DNA of 64,000 nucleotides from Oxyruncus cristatus. Its lineage: Eukaryota > Chordata > Aves > Passeriformes > Cotingidae. The notes below the pieces were generated by a model that made no database searches, was not told the DNA's origin, and was given only the letters and a program-made list of their open reading frames with translations. The position numbers and the translations under genes are program-made. The DNA is taken from assembly GCA_013399855.1 (NCBI GenBank), contig VXAY01003846.1, forward strand, positions 1,413,020-1,477,019, written 5' to 3'. How positions within the stretch are numbered: position 1 is the stretch's first letter; the number at the start of each line of letters is the position of its first letter. Of this stretch, positions 38,248-51,735 are shown piece by piece.

Positions 38248-41200
38248 TTAGGTAAACATTTTCACAAGTTGTAGGCATATCTATACTGTTAAAAGAAAAA
38301 ATCCAAAAAGAGAAAAAAAGTTATTATTCCAGTCAAATATTACTATTTTTTACTGTCACTCTGTAAGATTCACGATAGCTTATTGGTACTGCCTTTAGCA
38401 GCCATGCTCATGCTCAAATCTAAGTCTGTAAAGACAGTTGCATCCATATTGCCTGGGAAGACAGAACTTGAAAAGGAGTTATCCTTCCTCCCTTTGCCCC
38501 TCCTCTCCTGTCTGTAAATGAAGTTCTTTGCTAGGAGTGCCAATACACTTCAGACTACACCCAACATATAGGAAAAATGAAGAATAAAGTCACGATGTGG
38601 CATGACTCTACAGTTGTTGCTGAAAACAATCACTCAGATCAAATGTGCCTGAAGAAAAGCAGTGAAGATATCAGAACTTAATTAATAGGTTAATAATATA
38701 TAGGTTCTTACCCTCCTACTGCAGTATTACCTGCATTTTGAGGTATATATAGTGCACCCTCTCAGGGAGACTAAAATACCTGCCTCACAAAGATTTCACC
38801 ATTAGAAGAATACAACATTCTAAACACTGGCATGCTGAGCTGCATACTTTGTTCTCTGTCATTAAGGTATGCCTGCTGAATCAATACAGACATTTCAGTT
38901 GCAGCTGCTTCCCTTTTCTAATCTCTTTTGCCAAGATTAAATGCTTTTAAACAAAGCATTCCTATCCCTGTTGAATTTAAAGGTAACATATCCATTTTGT
39001 TTGCTTTACTGTGAAAGCTTCGAGGTCCAGAGGTCATAACTGGACAGTACCATGAGGATTTCTACAACACCAGCTACCTTTCATTTCTTTAGGAATTTTA
39101 GAAGGATAAGAAAGGATGGAAATAATGAATGTTCATGAACAAGTTACAAAGTTCTTTACATCAATTTTATATAACAGAACTATAGAATTGCTTGAATTAA
39201 ATGTCTAAAAGTTGTCAATACTGTACTGTAGATTAATTGAAGTCAGTGGTCATGCTTTGATTTTCACTGAAACCCTGCTTCAAACTGCAAGAGCGTGGGG
39301 GGAGTTAGATGTGTAATAGCATAAGTGGGTTATCACAAAAATAGCTTAGGTAGCTGTACCTTCTGTTTCTCCAGAAGATCATTTGGCATATTAGTAAGAA
39401 GAAGAGCTTTAGGCCAATTCCATCATAGTAATTTATTTTATCAAAGTCTTTGAGTCAGCATGTGCAAACAGTAATTAGGTTAGGTCCTTTGCCCAAGACT
39501 AATAGTTAAAATAATATGAGATGAACATAAAGAAAAATTTCTTAACCATAATAAATAAATAGGGAATACAGTAGCAGAGTAACTTAAGCACCTTCAAAAA
39601 GCTCCCAAATTATTGTTAGGAGTCTCAAACAAACCTTGCAGTCCCCAGTTAATACAGCAGAAAAGCAGTACTCATTGCTCAGCCACTGATTGATCATAAT
39701 TTTGCATGTAAGTTGTGCCATTCCATATGATAGAACTTTCAACCTAATTGAAATAGGGTTTTTTTTCAGCTGCTTGCATGCCCTGAATCAGAATTCAACT
39801 TAAAAAAGTCATTAAAAATTCAACAGTACAGAGTCAGTTTATAAAAATGAAAGATCTGCTGGGTAGCACTTTGGGTGCTAGGCAAAGATTGTGGATCAAG
39901 AGAATTCTAGGCTTCCTTGAACATTTATAACTACTATGAGCTCTTATTTGCAGTTAAGACTTGTCCTGTTATTTTCAAGTAGGAAGGGATAATGGACATT
40001 TTCTTGTCAGCAAATAACTATTATTATCAGAACCAAATGCTGCTAAACACAGGTGGTTTAGTATTCTATCCTTTGTGAATGATGGTAGCTTAGAAGATCA
40101 AAACTCTGGAAGCTTACATGGATTTATGCTGTACAAGGCTATACTATAGTGCAAATAAAGAAATTCACTGTTAAAAACAGCCTCATGATGACAACCTTTG
40201 GCATTCACTTCATCCAGGTGCAAAGGCTTTCCAAGATACAGTACAGTAAAAAGTCAGAACTCATGGAATATAATAGCTAAATGACATACTAGGATCCTAC
40301 TTGAACTTCTGTCAACTCCTTAAGCTTAAATTTTTTTAATAGGGTCCTTTACCACAGCATCAACACTCAGATTCCATATAACACAAGACTTGCTAATTAT
40401 ATTAGTTTAATGAGATCAGTAATAAGATTTGATATAGCTGATAGCAGAGGTATTTCATATTTGATTAGAAACAATATTTAATGGGGAACCTCACAGAGGG
40501 CAATAGAAATTACACTTCAGCCCTTAAATGAAACCAAAATAAAAGACTAGTAAAAAAAATAAAATTAAAAATTAAATAGAGTGAACAATACTGCAAACAT
40601 TATCAGATCAGATGAGAAACAGATATGAGAACTCAAATTACTCCAGGGCTGGATTTTGTGTTGTTCCAGTAAAATAAAAGGGGGCAAAGAGGGGAAGAGA
40701 GAGATCTTAATGCAAGCTTATTTTTGAGCCATCTACTCTTTCTGGCCAAATAACAAATTTTGTTAACTTTGTAAGCAGCTCCTTCTCACAGTGGAAATTA
40801 AGAAAATAGAATATTAAAAAAAAATTCTCCCTGTCAGTCCCCTTCTCTCCATGTTTGTACTTGTATTCGGCAGACTTAATAGTTAACCTTCAGAACTTGC
40901 TGTGAGATTGCTAGATGTTTTAAGCAAGAGAGATGAATTGTGAAAGATCTCTTTGATCTCACTGCCAGGAGTTCAGAATCATTCTGGTGTGCAAAATGTA
41001 TATATGAGTTAAAAAACAGTCATTATTTTCCAGTGGCGACTCTAAGCTGAAGTGGATATCTTGGAAAACAGGCAAGCCACATTACAAAACATGGCTAGGG
41101 AGTGAGGAATGGGGAGAAGTTGTTGAATACAGACTGAAATAAAATACTCCCAGGTGCCATTTTTTTGCAAACCAGCAGGACTTTGCAATTGCATACATAC

Positions 41201-43722
41201 ATGAGTCACCAAAATATTTGTTCCCGATAAGTTCAGCTGTTTTTTGAAATATAAGATTGGGGTTTTTTTTCTCTCTCTAAATAAGCAGAAATTTTTCTGA
41301 TTTCGGAAGACAGCACTGATTTTTTTTTTCCTCCTTTCTCTCTTGCATGCTTTGCAATTATACAAAGAAAATGCTTCTGTAAAAAAAAAAAACTGTGGTG
41401 AGCAGGAGAAGAAACATTTTTTCTGACAATGCATTTCTAGTAGACATATATTTCACCTAAGATATGTTTTTAAACACTAAAATATTCTATCAGCCTTTGA
41501 ATAATGAAAGAATAGTGGATTTAGAAGTACTTGAAAATCTCCATTAATCTGTTTTTATTTAAGGCAGAGCTGGACCTAACTGTTTTTCAGCTTGGTAAGT
41601 CAACACAAAGCATAATACATATTTGTTCTATTGTTCAGCAATATATTTAAAAATAAGACCACATTTCATATGTTTGTTGTACATATAAGGCCAAGGAAAT
41701 TCCCACAGAACAGAAACAATGTTGCTGGTTTTGATGTGCTACAGGGAGTTTATTGCCAAAATTCTGGCACTAAACTGCAGTGAGAAATCCAGTTTTCCTC
41801 CTCTTTATATAATTCAACCTTCTGGCTGTTGCTGAAACAGCTCGGACTTCATTGACTCATCCCTGGGCAGGTAGGGAACATAATCCTACCATTCCTGAAG
41901 GAATCTTTTGCTTTCTGAAACAGCACAAGCATCTCATATCTCTGAAGTATTTTACTAAAAAGAGATTGTCAGAGATTCTATACAGTTTCTCATACAATAC
42001 TCTCCTAAGCACTATTTTGTCCTTGAATTTTTCTCAGGATACTTTTCAGAAAGCTAATACATTTCTGGCAAACGATCTTTGCATTTTTGATTGCCCTAAG
42101 GGGAAGGTCCTTCCCTTGGATACAGTTATGAGTGGGATTTGTATATGCAGAAACCTACTCCCTCAATTTCCTTTTCTCAGACTAAAAGTATGATTTAGTA
42201 TATTTTTAATTTAATACCTTGGAAAAAAAAATCCATAAATAAACAAAATATTCTAATAATGCAAAAGCCAAATCTACCTTTTAGCTCCCCTTGCACTCTA
42301 AGACAAGTGTTTCAGTAGCTTATGAACTGTTCTTTATTCTTTGATTTTCATTTCTAAGAATTGCGAATGTAGTATTTCACTTAAGAAGGCAATTGACTCA
42401 CCTAACTTCACCTGTCCAAACTCTATGTATGCAGTGCAAACCAGGCACTGAGCCTCCCTCCATGCATAATAATAAGAAAAACGCTATCTTTGTGGTTTGT
42501 ACAAGTATCTCCGGCTACCCAGCTGATCCCATATAGAGTCATGTATCTTCTCTCTGCCTAAATGTAATGCAGAAGGTTAACACAATTGTGAAAGCTCTAC
42601 CATGTAAGACTCAGATACAAATTAGATCACTTCTCACACTGTCTTGCTTAGTAGCTTTCCCTTAAGGCTTCTTTCTGGCATTTTTAATTACAGGTTTCTC
42701 GTTGTTTCTTTGAAGCCCTTTCCCTGCTTTCAGCAACAGCTTCCTTTCAGGTGCCTACCTAGACTGCCTCTGTGCACATAACACCATTGCTATGGTTTCT
42801 GACCTATCTGAACACTAACAGATTTATAAGAATGGACTCTCATGACTAGGATCTTAACCTATCAGCAGTCTCACTATTTGCCCTCACTTTGTAATACAGA
42901 AACTTAGGAAAATTGCATAGGATCCACTCTAAGGAAGGGTATTTCAATTTATTGTGTCAGACTTCTGAAAGATGATTTGGGCACGGTGACACCATGCATG
43001 GCTTCTTCCTCTAGTCTTGTCTTTAGTTTTTCTGAGTTTCCTGCTTAATTCAAAATTAAGGAAGCACGCTGAATAAAATATACTTTCAGATCAATATGAC
43101 TATCATATCTTGCAAATAATTCCTGCTCAGTTTATACAAGATCATCCCACATTTTAAGTCAATTTTTTGGTAGGAAGTATGCTGTAAAATCACCACAAAG
43201 CAATCCTCATTTTGAATCCTAAGATAGATTCTGAATTCTGGGTCTCATCAGATTTTCATGTTGAAGTACAATGCATTTTTTCTGGAGATCAAAATGAAAT
43301 GTGAAAATCCACTCCAGAACAATAAGGAAAGGCTGACAAGAGAAAAGACAGCAAAGCTTAGAAAGAAAAATCATTATTCTATTTTCAAGATCAGTTTAAC
43401 AATGGGTTTTGTTTGTTTCTAATAGTCAAGCCAAGTAAATTTTCTTCAATTAGTAATTGTACGAAATTCAGTTTGAGATTTTAAAAAATCATATTACAAA
43501 GCAATTTAACAATGGTTATTGCCCCTTATGTCTTTCAAATGTGTAATTATTCAAATTCACCAAGCACAGTTCTGACTCTATTTTCTTTTTTTGGTTGAAA
43601 TCACTTTTAGAAGAATGAATTCACATGTTGACATCTGTTGTTCCTATTATAATTTGTATTTTTAAAATCAAATGTACAAAGATAACTAGTAAAGCATTCA
43701 CTGTTCCTGATTTCACGTAGGT

Positions 43723-44135
43723 TGCCAACAACGCTAAATTGGTAGGAGCTGTTAATTCCCTTGAGGGAAGACAGGCCCTTTAGAGAGACCTCAAGAAGTT
43801 AGAGAGAGATGGGCAATCACCAGCCATATGAAGTTCAACAAGAGCAAGTTCCGAATTCTGCACCTGCGATGCCACAATTCTGGTTGTGTGTACAGACTAG
43901 GGAATGAGAGGCTGGTGAGCAGCACTGCAGAAAGGGACCTGGGGGTCCTGTCAATGGCAAGTTGAATCTCAGTCAGCAGTGCCCTGGCAGCCAGAAGGGC
44001 CAACCGTGTCCGGGGGGGCATCAGGAAAAGCATCGCCAGCCGGTCAAGGGAGGGGATTGTCCCACTCTGCTCTGGTGTGGCCTCACTTTGAACATTGTGT
44101 GTAGTTTTGGGCAACAGAGTATAAAAAAGACAAAA
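43723..44135 (+). mobile_element. CR1 LINE fragment: RT C-terminal region, inactivated
   Basis: This sense-strand piece of CR1 ORF2 starts at the catalytic FADD motif of the reverse transcriptase. The codons that should give A-D-D-T-K-L read A-N-N-A-K-L (GCC AAC AAC GCT, 43724-43735), so both catalytic aspartates are lost. Further landmarks are the MKFN-type CATATGAAGTTCAACAAG region at about 43826, RLGNERL, SSTAERDLGVL, LAARRA and SRSREGIVPLCS-type sequence, ending near the QYKKD-equivalent at about 44125. A two-base insertion (AGAGAGAG near 43803) and in-frame stops (for example after GVLSMAS) break the frame. The 3' UTR and tail are missing. The long minus-strand open frame across it, 43791-44231, is largely the antisense of this fragment. 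Confidence 0.94.
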
Positions 44136-44707
44136 TGAAATACAAGAGATTTCATTATAGCTAAGTCCACAATGAAGATTGAGCTGTGCCATCCCTGAGT
44201 CAGGCAGTTCCTTAGATTTCACTGCACTCAATTTTAAGATGGGATATTGAACTAGTTACTTTTTTCTCTCACTGACAGGTTAGTACCTTACAAAATAATT
44301 TTTAAGAAACCCAGCAAAAAATAATGCTGTTGATAAACTTGGTCCACTTAAATGGAGTGATATTTGGTCTTTTCTAATCTTTCTGGCTGTCAACTCTGTA
44401 ATGACAGCAAACACTCAATATAATATACTGACTATATTAAAAAAGGTTAGAAAAAATTAAAAAGAAAAGGACAGAAATATTATAACATCAGCTTTGAAAG
44501 TAGGAAACAGTACTTTACACATTTAATTAGTGAATCAGATTATGAGAAACTGAATTTGTTGACTACTTGCTGATGCCATAGAAGGAGTTCATGTCATTAA
44601 TTTCTAAAAATGCTAAGGGTACTTTATGTTGCCCGGGTGATTATACTGTAAACAGAATTCATCCTCTGAAACCAAAATAAAAATGAACATTCATTTTATA
44701 CATTAAA

Positions 44708-44779
44708 TATATATGTGTGAGTATGGGCACACGTGAATGCATCTGTGTGTTAGTGAGAGGGTGTGTATGTGTGTGTATC
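44708..44779. repeat. Degenerate TG-rich repeat
   Basis: About 70 bases dominated by TG dinucleotides with interruptions (TATATATGTGTG at the left, GGGTGTGTATGTGTGTGTAT at the right). It is an aged dinucleotide microsatellite. Confidence 0.85.
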
Positions 44780-46806
44780 AGTTCTCTTTCATATCACATG
44801 AAACTGCTTGCATACAAGGACATTCACCTCTTTGTCTATGTCATGCTACCATTAGATTAATTTATTCTTTAGCTTAAAAGCTCTTTTTTCTGACATGGTG
44901 ATGGATGAACATGAATGACAGTTCAGGGTGAAGGATTCTTTTTAGCCTTTTCCACTGTGTAAAACAGAGAATTAAAGGAAGCTAATTAAAAAGAGGCTTT
45001 GATTAAGAGTCCAGTATTTCTTTCTTTTTGACTGGTTGGTTTTGTGCTATAGAAACAGTCCTCACAGTAAGGACAGAGGAAAAATTAAACTAACACTGGA
45101 AATCACTTCTATCCAACCTCCTTAACCTACAGACAACATTCATATTTGACTGACATCCTGTATCCAGTTCTTATTTCTTCAGAACAGCCTGTTTCTTAGT
45201 TTTCTTAGTCATTTATTCCTATGTTTTCATATTAGTCCAGTATAACAGACAATTCACTGGAAGTGCTGAGAAATATAGGTGTCTGCTGATCTGGCTTGGA
45301 ATTTGAGAAGAATATCAATTCAAAACCAAAATTATTTTAAATGTCTCTGAAGCTGGCACTGCTGGAAGAAACATTGAAGGTCTCCATTTATTCCACCAAG
45401 AATTTTCAGAATAGTATATATTAATGACTTTTGGTAAGTCTACAGTGCACATTTGGGTTTTTTTGCCTAGAAGAAATTTATGTTTAAATTCCAAAGCTTC
45501 AGGTGTGTTTGAAGAATTCTTAAGTTCATTTAACCATGGCAAACCAACATATATGGGGATTAAAAGCAGAAGCCAACAGCCCATTTAGAGAAGTAACCAC
45601 GTGGTAGTGTAAAGGTGGGTAAAATAAATGTTCAAAACTTCTCAGCATATTTGTAGTCCCAGGAGGCCTGATCTTGGTGTCTAGCCAGTGTAAACTATTA
45701 CATTCAGCACAATAGCTGAACAAAAGTGGAAAAGCTCATTTAAAAGCAGTCTTCATACACTCCTGGTGCATTCACAACCCTACTCTGACCCTTCTTTGAA
45801 TTAATGCAGTTGCTGAAAGGGAGCTAAGTAAGAATTTTAGCTGACATGGGCTAAGATGGTGTGAACCACCAGCTCTCCTCCAAGGAGGACAGGTACCTTT
45901 TCCTGTTTCCACAAAGTTTGAACTAGCAGAGACAGCAGTGCCCATTGGAACTCTGCCATGATGGAGTTCTTTGATATCTCGCTATCAGAAGAGAGGGAAA
46001 GTGTAACTATTGTAATGAAAGGAAATGCTTAACCATAACAGCCACAGGTAACAACCAACATATGCAGAACACCCAGCCAAGGAGTGGCTCTCAGGAAATG
46101 TAGTAAGCAATATAAGGGAATGGGCTTAGCTTTTTTGAGGTTTTATTTGGGACTCCTTTTACATTAGAGGACTAGTCCACTGTCCCTGTTAACAAGGAAA
46201 ACTCAAGTCTTTTTATTTTGTCCTGTACTTCCTCCTTGTCACAGTGCTATCTTCGACAACCCTGACCATCAATCTCATGGTAGTTCAGACATTTGTGCAC
46301 AACAGACAGCAATGTGTTAACAGGTAAAACAAGCAGTATTCTGAGTGGTCTACTTTTATTTTTGAAATATTTTATTTTCTGGAAAAGCTACAAATCCTAT
46401 TAAAATAATTTGACTGGCTTTCACTGTCTATACTAATCTGACTGGCCAGCAAGTGACTTCGTGGCTTCCAAACTGTACTAGTAACACCAGTTAACTCAGC
46501 AGGAAATACAAGTACTTTTACCATGCAAGTAATCATTCCAAGGCAACCACACTCTCTGTTGACCAGAGTGAATAATGACTCCCAATACCTGTGCAAGCTT
46601 CTGTTCTTCAGCACGGAAAAACAGAATAGGAAAAATGTATTTTTTACCCTACTAGATTCTGTTCAGCATCTGTTAGAGAACGGTAAAATAAGAAACACCT
46701 AAGGAGAGATCAATATTTTTCTTGAATGGATGTTCTTTATTCATAGGAATGGGTCCTGATTGATTGATTTGTTAGCAAAAAGAGATCAAAACAATTTCAA
46801 TTGGAG

Positions 46807-46817
46807 AAAAAAAAAAA
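46807..46817. repeat. Poly-A run (11)
   Basis: Uninterrupted A11 within a short open frame. The run argues against that frame being a real exon. Confidence 0.85.
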
Positions 46818-49244
46818 GCCTAATGAGGGCTGAAGCCTATACGAAAGAAGAATGTGAGACTAATACCAAACCAAAAACCAGTTCCCCAACAGCTCCTCTG
46901 ACCTTGCTGAAGTTTTGTGTACATGGAAAAGGACGATGGAAAGAGAATGGCTCATTCTCTGAAGTTGACTCCGCAAGGTAAAATAATCAGATCAAAACAG
47001 GACAGTCATGGCATAGTATAAAGGGAATTATTCAGCTGAAATATTATGAGAATATCAACTGGTCTGCTCCAGTTTACGAACTAAAGAGCTTTATTCTTAT
47101 TTCTTTGTGCTCATAAGAGTGTTGCAGGGCTGATTGTACAAGAATCTACACAACAGTACTGGGATAATGAAATATGCAGTAACAGCAAGTCAATCAGGTA
47201 CCTGATACTTTCACAATACAGTCCCTCTAGAAAATAAATATTTTTCATAAATATTAAAGCATATACAGAATGCTCCTTTCCTACTCCACATAAAATTCCA
47301 TATGCTACTCAGCCACAGATATTTATCTCAGCAAATGTTAAACAGAGAACTTGCACCTGAGGGAAGCACAGGGGAACCTGGAGCATTCAGAGGGGCACAG
47401 AAGAATGAAGCTTAAAAATGGCATGAGATATAAATTAGACTGTACATAAACTCCACTTGGTACCACACTCCACATTAAAAGCTGATTACACATTCGTGGT
47501 GGGAAATATTTTGATGCATATATTCTCACCAATTGGTGCTGTGCATCTTTTGTCTGCACCACAGGTCTCTGCTGTCTACCCTCAGTTCTAGGATGTAGAA
47601 AGGGCAGGAAATGAGCAATGAATACTGTCAGGGTAAGACCTTGGGATCTTAAAAATCAAGCTCAAGGAAGATAAATTTGCCCTATGCAACTAGATAGAAG
47701 ATTTATTCAAGGTGTATACAACTCACTGAAAGCCAAAGACAGGTCTGGAGCTTTACTTGTTGTCATTGCTTTTTAAGGAACATGAATTAACTGTATTTAG
47801 TGTTAGGTCAGGCAAGCTCTGTATGCTGTCCTGAAAAGTGCAGCAGCTATTGTCACCCAGTACCAATAGCATCAGTGTATAGATGCACCAAGGTGCAAAA
47901 ATTGCAAACGGAGTGAGAGTCTTGAGCCTGATGTGTAGGTGTGCACTTAGTCTCAAGTGCTCTTGGCAGGAGAGAAAGAAGATGTTACACTTAGGCTTAA
48001 CACTAGAGTATTTACTCTTGTCTTTTGTCTACTTGTGGTGGTGAAGTGGCAGAACCAAACTGGTTATAATGCAAACAGCTTTCATCCATGCAGGCTTATC
48101 CTTTCTCTCTTCCAAAAATTATTTGTGTGCTCTATAGCATCACATATATTTTCCCAATATATGCCACAAATATCAGGGAAACCAAGACCCTCATAAAGAT
48201 TCATCCCTTATCATCATTGAGTCCATCACAGTATTTCATTCAGATGTCCCTTGCTCATAACTGCTATAAAACACAGCAAATTCTGAAGAACACCAAAATT
48301 AGACCATCATCTGAAATCACTGCTGTAATACAGAGTAAAAAGTTCTCTTTAAAGAGTATTTGTTTATGCAATTCACTTTTTCTCAAAGCTTTGTAGTTAG
48401 GTAAATGCTCTTTTTGTCACCTAAGTTAGTGCATCCTAGTGAAACGTCACAGTCGGCAGCTCGTCCTCTGCAACTCACTACTATAACAAAAATGCTAACA
48501 TGAATGACACAGTAAGCATGCAATCACTCACAATTGACACAAAGCCACCTCTGTCAGGCCATGTTGGCTTACAAGGTCTAAACTAGACCACCTCCTCATG
48601 CCACAGTATGAAACGAAAAATTGAGGAAATATTTCAAGATTCAAACCCTCTGTTGATCACTCGCATAGCAAAATGCACCATTGTAAACAGACAAGAGACA
48701 GCTCTTTTTACTCACTGATGCTCTCCTTGGCTGATGTACACCTTTATGAAGGACACCAGGTGTTGTATCTCCTATAATGTAAACTTCCTATTCTGCCTGG
48801 AAGTGTGGAGTCATTAATCGTGACAATTCAACCAACTGACCTGAGGTTACATCTGATCGTGACTTTTAGGTAAATCTTGGGAGGTCAATTCCAAACTTTG
48901 GCAGTGCAATTTATTTACATACATATGATGAAAAATCAACTCAAAAATGTAATACAAAACAATAAATCATATAACCAGATACACCTATCTACCACAAATA
49001 TAAACACCCCAAGAAAAAAATCAGTGCAATATATTTTGAACAGAAATTATCCAAAAAGCACAACCACTTAAACTAAACTCAGTTTTCAGTGCCAAAACTT
49101 ACACTATTATTTTGAGAGCCAGTACATCTCCCACAATGCTTTTGTGTATAATCCTTCCCTACATATATAGAACTTAGTCATATCCCATTACAGCTGGCTG
49201 TAGACTCTTCCATGAGCAAGCTGCATTTTAAATTGCACAATCCG

Positions 49245-49259
49245 TTTTTTTTTTTTTTT
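49245..49259. repeat. Poly-T run (15)
   Basis: Uninterrupted T15 with no adjoining retroelement recognised on either side. Confidence 0.9.
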
Positions 49260-50051
49260 CATTTGCCACCTTACCACTGGAAAGAAGATTTCCTGGAACT
49301 TATTTCATTTCACATCTGACAATATCAAGTCTGCATTCAATACATTAGTATGAAAAATGAGGATAAACAATTACATTTACATGAGGTTAGTGAACAAGTA
49401 CAGGATACTTTGTTTGAAAAAAAGTAGAAGAAGAACTTGTGAAAGAGCTTGTAAAAGAGGAAAAAATACTTGTAAAACCAGTATAAAGCACAAAGGCTGA
49501 ATATTCTTTTCAGGGCTAAAACACTCTTCACAACACTAACGGATAATCTGTGAACATTTAACATTGCTGCAACAAAGGAATTAGCAGAATAGTGCTCTTT
49601 GCTCAATACTTGCAGCATTGTGCATCATTTTCAATGGTCATGAAGAGCAAAATTCCATTTATTGACTCAATATGCTACACAATATTAAAGCTTAATATAA
49701 AGGGTCATGAAATACTCACTAGACCAGGAGTAAGCCAGTAATCTGATTTTAGTCTTATCAATTTCTTGTATTGCAGTAGCACTTGACAGTTCCCACTTTC
49801 ATTATTTTCTGGGACCTTTCCAAACCGTAGACAAATTCAGTTCCTGAAATCAAAAGGTTAAAGTATTACATATAGTTAGATGAAATAAATAAACAGAAAA
49901 AAAATGAAAGTATGAGCAGTGAGAAGGTAAAAAGCCCAAAAACATTTGTGTTCATAGATTAATAAGATGTTCAAATCATTGTTCTGAATAGGAAATATTT
50001 GGGGTTTATTCTTCTAGTTTATAAAACTAATAAGAAAGTGATCTTGTAGCT

Positions 50052-50080
50052 TTTCATTTTATACAGTTTCATTTTATACC
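50052..50080. repeat. 15-bp tandem duplication
   Basis: TTTCATTTTATACAG followed by TTTCATTTTATACC. The first copy ends in an acceptor-like CAG. Confidence 0.9.
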
Positions 50081-51137
50081 ATGCCCTGGAAGCCCGAAAG
50101 GGACAGCAAATGGGAACAGAGCAGCCAGACAGAAGTCAGCACTTACTGTGACAACCCAGGAACCACGCCAGCAGACCAATGCCCTGTCTGCCACAGGAAA
50201 CTATCAAGTACTACTTGGGAAAAATCGACCTGTGTACGTAACTACTCTCTTTTAAATTTCACATTCTTCTGGTAGCTGAAATGCCTTGAAACAAACAGTA
50301 TTGTTCTCAACTTTCATGCAAAACTCTGCTGTACATTTGACTACAGGGGAAAAGCACAAACAAGGAATTTCACATCAAGTTGATTTCTAGTGCTAAGACC
50401 TTTCCAAGATAAATTGTTGCAGTCAGTGTACTCCTCAAACTCAGCTCCCGCTCTCCACCCTTTCTGTTGCTACATATGAAATTTGTTATGTACTACAAAG
50501 TCCAGCAACTTGGATCTGCACAGGGGCAATGTGAATGACCTGCACAGTCCATATGAATCTCCTTTTTCTCAGTGTTGAACATGGATAAAATCATTCCATG
50601 ACAGAATGCACTTGAAAACTGCTATCACCCACAATGAAAGAGAAAGGGCAGGGAACTTTCAGTGCAGGCAGCTCCCTCCAGACCCACAATCTCCCAGGGC
50701 AGAGTACATTTCCCAGAGTTCATAACCGATGTTCAGCAGTGCTGCACACCACTGAACTCAAGTCTATTCTCTTTTTTGGAACTAGGTAATCTGAATAAAA
50801 TTAAATTATTTTTGTTTAGAAGAGATCTTTCCCAATTTTTTCTTCACAACTGCAAGTTTTTTTACTGAGTTTCATGGAAGCCAAGGGACTGAACAAACCT
50901 GACCTAAATATTTTAGGAGTCTCAGTTATGATATTCAGTTTCCTCCCTGGTGGTGGATACTAGATCATATCCTAGCAAAGAGGAGTTTTGCATGTAACCT
51001 CTGAATAAATTTTTACAAAAAGTGTATTTCAACACTTCTTTCTAACAAGAAAAAGATTCAGTCAAGTAACACTGTGTATTTCACTTTTAATTTCATATAT
51101 CCTACACTTCTCATGAGGTTTTTAAGTGGTACATATC

Positions 51138-51149
51138 AAAAAAAAAAAA
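51138..51149. repeat. Poly-A run (12)
   Basis: Uninterrupted A12. Confidence 0.9.
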
Positions 51150-51721
51150 TGAACATCCAAGAAAAACAGGTAGACAAAACTACATACAATCTTAACTAAA
51201 ATTTCTTTTATTCCCCAAGAATTAATCAGTAAGATAATTACTTAAATTATCGTTTTTTATTTTCAAATATAGACCTCCTTTTTCTCTCAAAGCATTTTGA
51301 ATTTTCTTTGGTTACTAAACTTTTCATATGATTAATGAAGAGTTATGATAACACTTCATGATTGTTTTTAACAATCTGATCCCCCATTGCTACTAACTTT
51401 AATTAGGGATCACACATAATCTTAATTATTGATGATGGATTTTAGAAATTAAATTTCAATAGAGCCACTGAAATAAGAATTCTGACAGATCTCAAAGGCA
51501 GTGAGATCTTCCTAATGCAGAGAGATCTCAGATCTGAAATGTCATGCACCCCAGAGACCCTGACTCCAAATCTCCAAATAACTCCAGCATTATGCAACCT
51601 CTCATCTTCCCCCGACAACTTTCAGGACTTGTATTCAAGGGAGTACAAAAATTATCCTTCTAGTACTGGAAGATAAAAGTAGTGGATAAGATGAGAGCCA
51701 TAACTTAAACAGAAATGGGGG

Positions 51722-51735
51722 AAAAAAAAAAAAAA
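51722..51735. repeat. Poly-A run (14)
   Basis: Uninterrupted A14 followed by GCCCCC. It lies about 390 bp left of the G+C-richer block at 52.1 kb. No direct link is shown. Confidence 0.9.

Larger units (their letters stand above)
29680..43722. other. Long AT-rich unique stretch, no gene seen
   Basis: Fourteen kilobases with almost no recognisable repeats and no supportable gene. Open frames reach 130 codons (minus strand 41042-41434) and 113 codons (plus strand 41852-42193) but lack family resemblance. An acceptor-like site at 35516-35527 precedes a short open frame to 35648, discussed as a finding. Low-complexity tracts and a 17-bp tandem duplication are listed separately. A repeat-free run of this length could hold conserved non-coding elements, which only comparative alignment could show. 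Confidence 0.65.

Noticed and set aside
41042..41434. 130-codon minus-strand open frame
   Set aside because: Runs through poly-T and poly-A tracts that yield Phe/Lys runs, and has no recognisable domain.
41852..42193. 113-codon plus-strand open frame
   Set aside because: No domain, no convincing splice sites and no composition shift. Treated as chance.
43791..44231. Longest open frame in the window (minus strand, 146 codons)
   Set aside because: It is largely the antisense of the CR1 RT fragment at 43723-44135 and shows no independent protein family.
45840..46100. G+C-richer patch with a CTCCTCCAAGGAGGA palindrome, considered as an LTR
   Set aside because: No termini, target duplication, TATA/poly-A layout or family match could be established.
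46747..46977. Apparent exon between TTTATTCATAG and GCAAG|GTAAAA
   Set aside because: The open frame has an in-frame TGA at 46757 inside the supposed exon, no ATG near its start, and an A11 run. Splice motifs alone are not enough.
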